Both the position numbers and the translations under genes were made by a program. A stretch of DNA of 64,000 bases from Protonemura montana (lineage: Eukaryota; Arthropoda; Insecta; Plecoptera; Nemouridae): NCBI GenBank assembly GCA_947568835.1, contig OX387604.1:7471860-7535859 (forward strand), in the 5' to 3' direction. Shown piece by piece: positions 41,101 through 50,203 of the stretch (its first letter is position 1; each line of letters starts with the position of its first letter). A model generated the notes under the pieces. It did not search any database. It saw only the letters and a list, made by a program, of their open reading frames with translations, and was not told where the DNA came from.

Positions 41101-41168
41101 AGCCTTCCTGACCCGATACACGCCATAGTCCAAACTGTTATGAGCCGATTATCACCTAAACTCAACAT
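17142..41168 (-). CDS. Pdss1: decaprenyl-diphosphate synthase subunit 1 (all-trans-polyprenyl-diphosphate synthase)
   Basis: Makes the polyprenyl tail of coenzyme Q from isopentenyl diphosphate, in mitochondria, usually as a heteromer with PDSS2. Eight exons: 40965-41168, 35293-35457, 29576-29715, 29328-29469, 20063-20152, 19568-19699, 18679-18873, 17142-17363. All phases agree, giving 429 residues (human 415). The first aspartate-rich motif HDDVID is at about residues 193-198; VDDLLD at about 320-325 is the second. YYFDGQGKALRP and MGKPTAADLKLGLATAP are family signatures. Exon 1 is basic and poor in acidic residues, as expected for a mitochondrial targeting sequence. The start could be Met1 (41168) or Met15 (41126, MACIGSGRLCAR). 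Introns of about 5.5, 5.7 and 9.2 kb make the gene 24 kb long, unlike its compact neighbours. It lies head to head with mRpL32. No break or missing motif. Confidence 0.95.
19162..19380 (-). repeat. dispersed repeat family R, copy 2 (PDSS1 intron)
   Basis: Reverse orientation relative to the 10.8 and 49.0 kb copies. Shared blocks are cagcgttaatgttcaact, gcaaacgagcc, atagttacgact and attcagcgtaaaatctc. It sits between PDSS1 exons 6 and 7. Confidence 0.65.
22129..22317 (-). pseudogene. coding-like patch, possible remnant or single exon
   Basis: One frame is open for 62 codons with a protein-like composition: an acidic Ser/Glu-rich stretch (ESEDSASEEVPELS), then KCSLLDIVMNFENVAF and LQSWLQRGKK. 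There is no start codon at the head, so it would be an exon or a fragment of a degraded transposon or retrocopy. I do not recognise a family. It lies inside the PDSS1 intron on the same strand but is not needed for PDSS1. Confidence 0.25.
24978..25268. repeat. degenerate 19-bp minisatellite
   Basis: About 15 imperfect units in tandem, typified by ttggaaccagtatgtgctc. Several consecutive units near 25180-25260 are exactly 19 bp; earlier ones are more diverged. Because 19 is not a multiple of three, the repeat cycles through frames and leaves open frames on both strands, which are artefacts. Confidence 0.85.
29716..35292. other. PDSS1 intron 2, 5.6 kb
   Basis: No gene supported. Several plus-strand frames of 60-96 codons lack family resemblance. 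A stretch at 33430-33620 is rich in short direct repeats of the type cctgcgtaaaacc and is followed by a very basic 70-codon minus frame (33569-33781) of unknown meaning. A run of nine or more G lies near 33322. Confidence 0.5.
36060..36182. repeat. purine-rich degenerate short repeat
   Basis: Variants of gggcgcgatag and gggcacgatag recur irregularly at intervals of about 10-20 bp. Probably a decayed simple repeat. Confidence 0.5.
39303..39322. repeat. CT dinucleotide microsatellite
   Basis: Nearly uninterrupted CT repeat of about 20 bp within PDSS1 intron 1. Confidence 0.9.
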
Positions 41169-41328
41169 TACCGCCGCTCTTCAGACAGGCCAGGAGGGAG
41201 CGGGAGAGAAAATCCTACCATAGCACCTGAGCACAGCACGCACTCTCGTTCTCTCAACCCCTCCTAGCGCTTGGCCAAGAACTGCCAGCCAGCTGACCGT
41301 CAGACAGGTAAAAAGACAACTAAAAAGC
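41169..41328. promoter_or_regulatory. divergent (bidirectional) promoter of PDSS1 and mRpL32
   Basis: Only 160 bp separate the first PDSS1 ATG (minus) from the mRpL32 ATG (plus). The stretch is more GC-rich than its surroundings and contains cagacagg twice (about 41184 and 41301). No clear TATA box. Both products are mitochondrial, so shared control is plausible; this is inference. Confidence 0.7.
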
Positions 41329-42256
41329 ATGGCCGCGGTGTTGATAGCGCGAGTCAATTTCGCATTTCGTAGATTAGAACAAGTGATTGCTAATGCTCTT
41401 GGCCAAAAATATCCTCCTGGTGAGTGTTTTAACTGATATTCAACGAAAGATAATTTCAATATTTTATAACAATAGCAGCGATTTGAAATAAATTATAACC
41501 TTCCTTTACAGACTCACACGCCTTAGCTGGGTATGAAGATTTCACACCAAATAATGCATTGCAGCTTCAGGAAACCAAGAGAAATCAGAAACCATTTTCA
41601 CTTTTGGATTTGTTGGGAGACGGACTGCTATGGGCAGCTCCTCGGAACAGACGAACGGTAGAGAAGCGACTCAAACGAAAATTTGGCAACCCAGATTATG
41701 TTTACAAATTGTACACACCAAAAACAAATATTTTAGTCTGCAATGCTTGTGGACATTATCACGAAGCAGGAGTTTTATGCTGTAAGTATATGGATAATGT
41801 TAACATTGAAATGATTAGTAAGTATGTTGTATGATTTAAACGTCCACCCTCGTTCTAATAATATTTTTGTATTCTATTGTCAGCTCATTGCTACGAAACA
41901 GTTCGTTTAGAGACGGAATCAATGCAAGCATCTGTCGAAGCAGAGCTAGGACTTGACCAAGTTGATTCAGAAGTAGTTGTCCTTTACGAAGGTGAAAGAT
42001 CTAAGCAGCCAGAAGAGTTTTGGGAGGTAAGCTTTGACAAACGCTCCATATCAATGCCAATTCCAATGTCTGTTAGTGGTTCTAAACTTGACAGCAACAT
42101 ACATTTGTTCCATTGTACTAATCCATTGTTCCCTAGGGAAAGAGAATAATCGAAATGAAGAAACCACGGCCAGCATGGTTTAGTAAGAATCTATTGGAAC
42201 AAAGCACATCGACCCCGGCTACAAGCAGCGATTTGAAACCATCAGAATTAGCGTAG
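41329..42256 (+). CDS. mRpL32: mitochondrial large ribosomal subunit protein bL32m
   Basis: Component of the large subunit of the mitochondrial ribosome. Four exons: 41329-41419, 41512-41781, 41884-42026, 42137-42256. All phases agree, giving 207 residues. The N-terminus (MAAVLIARVNFAFRR) is a typical mitochondrial presequence. The core matches the family: LWAAPRNRRTVEKRLKRKF, then a four-cysteine zinc-binding site (VCNACG ... VLCSHCYE, the second half made by the exon 2/3 splice), and the conserved tail GKRIIEMKKPRPAWF. In other species the precursor is matured by the mitochondrial AAA protease. The frame is intact and ends with TAG at 42254. Divergent from PDSS1. Confidence 0.95.
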
Positions 42257-42447
42257 CTGTTGCAAAGTGTACTTGTGGTGTGTGTTTGACTACATAATTA
42301 AATAGAGTACTAGATATGTTCTTGTCTTGTAACTATTTATGTAAGATCCCTCTAGTAGCAGTCCTAACAATACATAGTGTGCAGAAAGTTGCGTTTAAAA
42401 ACAGAACACATAAAATTGACTAAAAAAATATTTTATTTGCAGTATAA

Positions 42448-42534
42448 AATAAACTCTGGCATAGCATTACAACTGTGTTAACATAAAAGTACACAGTTAC
42501 ACTTCCCTTTGTTTTCAGCAAAAACATAAATAAA
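42448..42534 (+). terminator. polyadenylation signals for mRpL32
   Basis: AATAAA occurs at 42448-42453 and again at 42529-42534, about 190 and 275 nt past the mRpL32 stop. Either could direct 3' end formation. Confidence 0.5.
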
Positions 42535-42539
42535 GTGTA

Positions 42540-43359
42540 TTTATTAAAATTTGAAGCAATGACTTGGTAGATTTGATGGTAGTAAACTTTGCACTATATA
42601 ATGCAAAATAATATACTAAATGAGCAAAATCTTTACATTAGTTTTGCAGTACATCTCCTTTATCCTTTGTAAATCTCCTTTTATGTTGTATATTTTCCTA
42701 AGTGCTTTCATTTGAATTGGTGGCAAACATATTCATGGTTTAGTGGAGTGGGTGCTATAGGATGTTGATGTAGTGTATGGTGATGATCTGATTTAAAAGA
42801 CTTATGGTCTCAAATAGGACCTTTCGTCTACATGATCTTGGCAGACTTTTGAAACAGAGTTGGCAAGCAGAGGCCAATTCACGAACGTGAGGGAACGGAC
42901 ATTTTTAGAACTAAGGAAGGGCAGCCTTTCAAATCAGAAAGTTACCATACACAACAAAAAAATACATTTTCTTGTAGCTCATTTAAAATACAAAGTTTGG
43001 AGCAACGTTATTGACATCTCTATTATATGGTGTTGTAACGTGTAACGGTTTTTCTCTGTTTGAAATGACTTGCGGTCCTAAAAAGTCATCGTTGGCGTCA
43101 ACATTTTTAGGAATGTCATCTTCAGGAATATTTAGGAACACATTCCTGAAGATGTTGGTACCAACAAAACATTGACTTATTAGGCTATTTTTAAGACCAC
43201 AAGTCATTTCAAACAGAAACACCATTACACACTACAACACCATCTAATGACGGCTCTGAACCACTTCGCCAATCTATTTCTATTAAAAATATATTAAAAC
43301 TAATAATAAATAAATGTCTACCTTAAAAAAAAAAAAAACAGCTAGATTTTCAATAATGA
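42540..43359. other. intergenic DNA between mRpL32 and spindle-F 3' ends
   Basis: This gap lies between two convergent genes. Apart from the foldback element at 43.03-43.24 kb I see nothing in it. It should include the spindle-F 3' UTR. Confidence 0.5.
43026..43244. mobile_element. foldback MITE-like element, copy 2
   Basis: The ends are ATGGTGTTGTA and its reverse complement TACAACACCAT. Arms of about 60 bp pair closely (tgtttgaaatgacttg against caagtcatttcaaaca), and inner segments pair too (catcttcaggaat against attcctgaagatg). TA dinucleotides flank both ends (43024-43025 and 43245-43246), as after insertion by a Tc1/mariner-type transposase. The motif order gtaacgg, ctctgtt, gacttgcggt is shared with the 11.9 kb element, so the two are one family. 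Confidence 0.8.
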
Positions 43360-46080
43360 TCACGTGACTACTTCGAAACCGCTCAAAACTGTATCTTGTT
43401 CTTCAAAATGGCTGGAAACATGATGTAGAAAATCATCGAAAGGTCGTAACTTTGGGTAAAACTTCCCGCACATCGGACAGATATGGTCCTCAGGCTTCTC
43501 TTCTCTCTGCTGGTCAGTGCTGACGATGGGGGAGGCATCTGTAGTCGCAACAGCAGGACTTCCAAGCGTTTCGATACTGTAAGAACAAGTTGTGACACTG
43601 CTGGCTTCGTGCACTCGGTCAGTACATTTACGGCACACTGTTTTTCCTGAAATAAAGGGAAACTAGTGTTGAAAAAAGTGAAATGTGATTATTTATTTAT
43701 TTAAATCTTGGGTAATACGCTTTTAGAATCTTGACGAGATGGGTTAAAATGCATTTTGCCGAGCTTATAAATTGTATGTTTGTGTGATAGGAATGTAGAC
43801 TGTCACCACCAGCTACTCGATGTTTGATATGGATAGAATACTACGGGTATTACGGTAATTAACTAAGTTTTCGTATGTATTGCGTTACGGCTTATCTGCC
43901 TACTGAACTACAAATTAAACACCTGAACAAATTGGAGCCAGACCAAAATTTTTGGTTGAACAGTAACCAAGCCAAAAATGATACTGAAAGTAGCACAGAT
44001 CAAGAAAAAGCAATTTTTTCAAAGACTTAAATGAGTTATTCTTTTCAACAAACTATATTGTGTTGTATCACAAATTAGTTCCTACTTGTTAGCGGTATTT
44101 TATGGTATTGATTTTTTATGACATGATATTTTAAGGCCCATAGTGAAAAAGTATTTATAAGAAATATAAGCAAGTTTTTCAGATTGAGAGCTAAATTCAG
44201 TAAAGCTTGAAGTCACAAAAATGCACACTGCCTAGTGAAATATGTATCAACAGAGGACAGTTCTTTTCGGTCCAAATAAGAAAATAAGCAATCTGTGCAT
44301 CTGTATGATAAGCCACAGATCCAACATATTTGGTCTCGTGTCTTCTCACTTCTTATAGATATAGTTTAAATAGCTTTTCGATTGTCATTTAGTTCAGCTG
44401 CACCCCTATCTCCTTCAATGTGACTGAACATTTAGCCTTTGTCCTTGTCGATTAACCGAAAAGTGGAAAGCACAGAGCAGTGGTGCATACTTAGATGCCT
44501 ATGCGTTCTGAGCAAAAATTCACAGTGAACTGAACTGAAATGTTCAGTTCTGAACTGAAAACAAAACAGAATCCTTAAACGTGCATAATCAATTACTGCT
44601 GGCTGCGATTGACAACTTCAGACAAGACTACACACTACTTCAGAACTTCACTACTTCATTACTACTAGATCAATACACCTGTGAATTTCAACCTAACAAT
44701 GTATCTGGATTTTTATGAATAATTATATAACATTTTTATAAATCTTAATGAAAAGAAAAGTTAACCATGCCGATTGTTATAAAAAACCTTGCAGATCTAC
44801 AGTCCGAGATTTTGAGTGTTCTGAAAATTCCATTAAAATCGGGCCAACCGTTTGCCCGCTAGAGAGCAAACAAACAAAGAAAAAAGAATCCCTTTTTTTT
44901 TCCTGGCAGTTAAATTCAGTCTTCGTATGGCTTGCTTCGATCATCCAAGAATAAGTAAATGTAATTTAAGCAATGAATGAGATAGAAATTGTTGGGTTAG
45001 GGCCATCCCAAAATTCAAACTTACCCTTCACAGCTTGACTGTGATTTTTCAGTGCCAACTTTAAATTATTTTGTTGGTCTGCAAGCATATTTTTAATGCT
45101 CTGTAGTTTTTCACATTGCTTATTTATTTCTTTGACTGTTGATTCAACTTCTTGATCCATATACGAGAAACCTAAATTTTGAATTGGGAATTCGATACTG
45201 GTTTTGATGCACTCCACCATCTGAAATAAATTATAGCAAACAGATAATCAAATGTATTTTCAACTCTAAGTGAACAAGAAAACAAAGCTAAGATTGCTAC
45301 TATGGCTACTAGATTCTTCAACTACAGCAATTAGCATTCTTTCTCTTCTTCCCCATTACATAATTGAATGTAGGCTGTGTTAATTAAATAAAAGCAAAAG
45401 TCGTTTTGCACATAAATTACAAAAGAAGAATGTACTAAAATGTAATTAATAAATTAACTTTAATTAAAAATACATTTACTTTTGATGGTGGTGTATGAAT
45501 TTTGGTAACAGACATCAGGCAGTCTGATAAGTGAGATACCTACCTGGTGATATTGTATGCCCAACTCCGCGTTTTCTTGAATTAAACTATTCCCTGGCTT
45601 CAAATGTATTTCATCCATGCTCGATTCTTTGACTCCAGATTTGACATGACTTGTTGTTCCGGTAGGTTTCCCGAATGATATTTCATGCTCTGAAATACTT
45701 TTGGATATTTTTGTCAAATGGCCACCAAGTGATTTATTTGCTTGGGTTAGTTGTGATAATCTGTTCCACAATTTCTGGTTTTCTTGAGTGACCATGGACT
45801 CACGATGCAATAATTGTGATTTTTGACGAGTCAACTTTGATACCATATCCTGTAGCTCGGATATTGCAACCAATGACGTATCATCTGTACACTCATTCTG
45901 AACGTCTTTTTTTACCCGTAGCCGTATATTTTCGTCTTCCACTGCAGTGAGTCTAACTTGCAGCTGAAGGCATCGCTCTTTCATTGTCTGCAAAGCAACT
46001 TGTAATGCATAGTGACTACCTGAGGCTTCTTCTAATGATCTTGGTTCACTTTCTGGCATTTGCAGGATTGAATCACTCAT
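43360..46080 (-). CDS. spn-F: spindle-F-like coiled-coil zinc-finger protein
   Basis: Three exons: 45544-46080, 45025-45220, 43360-43646, in phase, 339 residues (Drosophila Spn-F is of similar size). The N-terminal half is coiled coil: ALQVALQTMKERCLQLQVRL at about residues 26-45, then heptad-rich helices to about 130. A second coiled coil covers about 190-240. The C-terminus has CRKC, then a C2H2-type zinc finger: Cys301, Cys304 (ICPMCGKFY) and two histidines at about 320 and 324 (FLHHVSSHF), like the terminal fingers of TAX1BP1/CALCOCO autophagy receptors. In Drosophila, Spn-F works with the IKK-epsilon kinase Ik2 in microtubule and actin organisation during oogenesis and bristle growth. 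Naming rests on overall architecture and the N-terminal motif. The coding model is very secure; the name is moderately so. Start: ATG at 46080, with no upstream in-frame alternative considered better. Confidence 0.8.
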
Positions 46081-47009
46081 TCTTAAGATTGGTTATTTTA
46101 TCGGGAGGTGGGTTAAATTCATTGAATGTTTAGTGATTGCCTAGGAACAGTTTGTGGTGTTAAAATTACAAATGATTGCCTATTGGTTATGACCTGGATT
46201 CCGAGTGTTAATAAGGAAGTAACACCACTACCGAGCAAATTTCAACCAATTAATAAAAACAAGAATAAAGGAACGAATAATTAAGTACTTTCTCAATTTC
46301 AAATGTAAAAGTTCAGGTAAATTGCAATTAAATTCTGATAGTTCCAACAACAAATACACCGATGACAGTCACTTATGACAGATATAATGTGGCAGCTGTC
46401 TTTACTCACGTATGATTGGCAGATTGAAGTTACCCAACGCGCCTTCAGATTTGAATTTATATTTTATTTGTAATTTTTGGAAGTTGTATGGGCTTGAGAA
46501 GCACAATATCGAAAATTAATTTTCTTGTGACTGTATTATTTATATTTATAACAGTTTTTTTATGGCTAGGTCGCGGGGAAAGGTGTTAGAATTGGTAGAA
46601 ATATAAAACATTTTATCGGATTCGACCCCACTGTAGATTTTGGTCGCAGTTCGGTTTTGGTGGTAATTTTTATCCGACGCATTCTAGTACTGTGAATATT
46701 TTTTTATTTCAATTGTATTTAGACGAGAAACAAACTGGAATGAACAACTAAGTTTAAATTTTAGGCGCAGTATGAACTAAAGATTGGCTAGTCTTAAAGC
46801 CTGTTCACTCAGTTCAAAGTTGTAACCCGATGAACAGCTGGTTTTCCACTAGCAAGCAAGCGAATCTTGACACACGCTGTCAACGCGACATTCGCTCTTG
46901 CGTGCACTGCTGGCAAGTGATAGTGCAACGGCGGTGGATTCTTCTGTGTTTTCGTTCATGTCAACAGAATTGGATATTTCCCTATGAATAAAGCTGTGCC
47001 ACGTTCAAC
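46081..47009. promoter_or_regulatory. divergent intergenic region, spindle-F / thioredoxin-like gene
   Basis: About 930 bp separate the two start codons. It must hold both promoters and 5' UTRs. I see no TATA box or other element that I can assign with confidence. Confidence 0.4.
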
Positions 47010-48448
47010 ATGACAATAGCTAGAAATATTTTTGTAATAGTCTTGTCTTTGGTGGCTTGTATCAATTTTGTACAGGCCTCAAAGTTAGAAATATTTCATG
47101 ACGATGATTTATTGTCATTAATTAGATCGGAAAAATATGTAGTAGTTTTATTCAGTAAGTAGATAATATTACAAGTTGCTAGTCACCGAAACATGTGCTT
47201 AAAATGAGTACAACAGTTATAATTCTAGTTCTTCCAGCACACTAAACATATTAATAAGCAATCTTGTCCTAATTGTGGTACCAGTATGTTTACTGTAATT
47301 GTTACTAATTCCTGGTGATTCTCTCAATTTTTACAGCAAAAGCAGATTGTGAATCATGTGAAAATTATGAAAACGAATTAATTCACCTACGGGAAGATCT
47401 CGTCGATACCCTGAACGCATGGGTTGTAAAATCTGTGGGAAGCCAACTTGTTCGTCTATACAATCCTACGAAAGAACCAGCATTGGTTTTCTTCCGGCAT
47501 GGAGTTCCACTTCTTTATGACGGTTAGACAATTTTACGGAAAGATAAAGTCGCATCGGATTCAGCACATAGCTACTCAGAATTACCTGACACAATGCAAA
47601 TATCTTTAACATGGAATTTAATTTCAGGGCCTGTTAACGATGAGGTTATTTTACACACATTTACTGAGAATAAAGAACCTGTGGTCAAGGAACTATCTGA
47701 TGACAACTTTGAGCATTTAACTCAAGCATCTAGTGGAGCTACAACTGGCGATTGGTTAATTATGTTGTAAGTTTTTAACACACTTGATGAGATATTTTAG
47801 TACAGTGACAGAGTTCCGTAGTTAATGGCGACTCTGTTTTCAGCTATAGCACAGACTGTGTAGACTGCCAACGGTTGCAGGCTCGATGGGAGGCCGTGGG
47901 CGCCCGGCTGAAGACGAGAATGAATGTCGCTCGTGTCAACAGGAAGATAGGTGGCGCTGTCACAGGCCGCAGACTGGGTGTAACTGATGCCCCCACTTTT
48001 ATTCTGTAAGCATTTACTCAACGAACACATTGAAGTCATGGCAGCAACCTACTTTCTTACCTTGTTTTCAATTTGTTACCTTTTTGCAGTTTGCGGCAGG
48101 GAAAGATGTATCGGTATACTATTCCTAAGTACGATGTGGGATCATTTGTGGCTTTTGCCACAGACTGGTTTAAGAACTCAAAAATGGAGGTTGTGCCAGT
48201 ACCGAAGTCACCATTGTAAGTGACAAAAAGTAACCTGTTTGAAAGTTATTTCCATAGGACAGCAAACTAACGTATGTTATTTTTATTTCAGTGATGATTT
48301 TACGCAGATGATTGCTGATTACTTGAGAGAAAATCTTTGGGCTGCCTATGCTGGTCTGGGAGTGTTTGCATTAACAATTGTACTGGCCATAGTTTTGAAG
48401 CTGACTGGTAAAAAGAAGGTGGAGAAAAAATCGAAAAAGAGTAAATAG
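47010..48448 (+). CDS. ER membrane protein with two thioredoxin-like domains
   Basis: Six exons: 47010-47154, 47337-47522, 47628-47766, 47844-48005, 48090-48215, 48292-48448. All phases agree, giving 304 residues. A signal peptide is clear (hydrophobic to about residue 22, cut near VQAS). The first thioredoxin-like domain (about 25-110) has VVVLFTKADCESC, placing Cys53-x-x-Cys56 at the thioredoxin active-site position. The second (about 130-240) has [13 protein letters not shown], Cys162-x-x-Cys165, then [17 protein letters not shown], which contains the family's cis-proline. One membrane helix spans about 268-290 and a lysine-rich tail ends in KKSK, a KKxx endoplasmic reticulum retrieval signal. 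Thus type I topology with a lumenal redox or chaperone part, like TMX proteins. Neither active site is canonical (CESC, CVDC), so catalytic activity is uncertain. I do not recognise a specific named orthologue. Confidence 0.88.
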
Positions 48449-48464
48449 TACATTATTAGGAACA

Positions 48465-48586
48465 CCACTTATAATCTCTCAAAATTTGGTGGCCAAATGG
48501 GGAATCGAATCCGACCTCCACCCTGAGCGGGTGTCGCTCGGCTGTTGAGTTACTTCGGTATATCATTTTTGAGAGGATTATAGTGG
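48465..48586 (-). mobile_element. inverted-repeat element with tRNA-like core (SINE/MITE-like)
   Basis: Terminal inverted repeats of about 22 bp (ccacttataatctctcaaaa against ttttgagaggattatagtgg) bracket a tRNA-like segment on the minus strand. An A-box-like TAACTCAACAGCC lies in a D-arm (CTC...GAG), and a B-box-like GATTCGATTCC differs by one base from the consensus. The acceptor and anticodon stems are poor, so it is not a working tRNA gene. It starts 17 bp after the stop codon of the thioredoxin-like gene and so is probably transcribed in its 3' UTR. Confidence 0.6.
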
Positions 48587-48750
48587 ATTTGATGAGGATT
48601 GAGAATGATACTTTGAGCATTGCAAGCATATGCAATTTAAATCATATTTCACAGAGTAAATAATTTCATACTCAAAAGAGTTAGGCATACGGTTATTTTG
48701 GGTGTTTTCGTGAGATATTTTGAGTGGAATTTTGTGTCTATTTTTGTATC

Positions 48751-48867
48751 ATGTCTTTTGGTGTTAAGACAATAGAGGTGGCTGGCAACAAGCTGACAAT
48801 ATCTGAACCAGCAAAAATCTCAACAGTTAAGCTTTTTGATCCAGTCAAAGATTTAAAGCATAAGTAG
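48751..48867 (+). CDS. 38-codon conserved-looking frame or first exon, unknown
   Basis: ATG opens a frame beginning MSFGVKTIEVAGN and containing ISTVKLFDPVKD, ending at a TAG that directly overlaps a donor-like AA|GTAGGT (48864-48870). Its composition looks like real protein rather than random AT-rich sequence. It could be a first exon, but I find no acceptable second exon before the ELMOD gene. It may be a truncated retrocopy. I do not recognise it. Confidence 0.3.
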   Translation: MSFGVKTIEVAGNKLTISEPAKISTVKLFDPVKDLKHK

Positions 48868-49032
48868 GTTATTGATGCACAACTAATACCCTTCTACTAT
48901 AATGCTTATGTTAAACTCTTTACGCAAGAAATACTACCTTACCGACAAAAATTGAAGATGCATTTCTGTACAGTTACAGTCATTTAGTATTAAGAAACTT
49001 CATTTCGATAATTTTTTGCAGATTACTCACAT

Positions 49033-49250
49033 TTGAGACTGGTTTACGCTCAATTAATCTTTATTAGTGCTTTTCTTAAAAATGGGTTTACATGTACCGA
49101 TATTTTGAGTCCTAACTATTTAAATGTAAAGGTTCGTTAAAAATGATGGCCGCTAACGGCATCGGGTATCATTCTCTGTTACCAACTGTTGCCGGCTCGT
49201 TTGCTCAGCAGAAAGTTTAACATTAACGCTGACCCTCTGACTATACCTAT
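49033..49250 (+). repeat. dispersed repeat family R, copy 3
   Basis: Runs from gagactggtttacgctcaat to gtttaacattaacgctg and shares cctaactatttaa, aaggttcgttaaaaa and ggctcgtttgctc with the reverse complement of the 19.2 kb copy. Confidence 0.7.
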
Positions 49251-50203
49251 ACACTTAATGCTAATACTAATTGTAAGTTGCTTTTGCAATCACAATCTGT
49301 TAAACAAATAAAAAGTGTTGCTATTGGTTCATGTGTTTTGCTGGTTACGACTTCCGCAACAGCCATTAGTTTATTGACGAGAATTGCAAGTACTATAGTT
49401 GGTGTGATCAATTATTTGGTGAACAATTCAAACATCAAAGGAATGAATGTGTATTGGAAAAATGAGTTCTCGTCTGTTAGTGTGGCACCATCTTGTTTTA
49501 CAATTGTCTAGACAGAAAAATTACTATAGAGTGCCGACGGAATGGCTTGCACTGCTGGCATCTATATTAAATATGCTCTGAGAATCTAAATTCAAAGTAT
49601 TTACTTAAAAAAAAAACAGTCTCAGAGCAAGGTCGGCTGAGAGCGGAGCCGCACTAACAGACAAGTACCGAAAAATGTGACTAACAACTTCATTTTCACA
49701 TAGGAATCAGTTTTTCAATAATGACTCTATAGCCAATAGCTTATTTGTCCAACAATGGCGGGTTGAGAACATGTGAAGGCCCAAGCGACGAAGCATGGAG
49801 CAGAAGTCACCCCATTCAACCGAATACAGAGATGGTCAGCTTGTTTATTGTTCAGCCTTGGCACCTTGCCATCCTTGATATCCATCTCATTTAAAGCATA
49901 CTTTTGCCCTGTGCTTATGTCAAATACTTGTTAGGTTGAGAACAGTTGATAGTTTAGCGGACTGAAAACATATATTAATGCCGAGGTTTGAACCAAAGTG
50001 GCTCGATAAATATATCTTGCATGAGAATATGGGCTCTATGATCATGACAAGTGACATAAAGTTAAGCATGGTTGTTACATGACAAGCAATGTGGAAAACA
50101 CACCACAATTTGCAGGAAAAACAAGACACATTTACATTGAACAGGGTGACAATACAAACCAAGTGTGCATTAATTGCTCACACTCGAGTTACTTAACGAC
50201 TAT

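Larger units (their letters stand above)
48449..50203. other. intergenic DNA with repeats and one short frame
   Basis: Holds the 3' UTR of the thioredoxin-like gene, an inverted-repeat element with a tRNA-like core (48465-48586), a 38-codon frame at 48751, repeat family R copy 3 (49.03-49.25 kb) and the ELMOD 3' UTR. I see nothing else that I can support. Confidence 0.5.
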
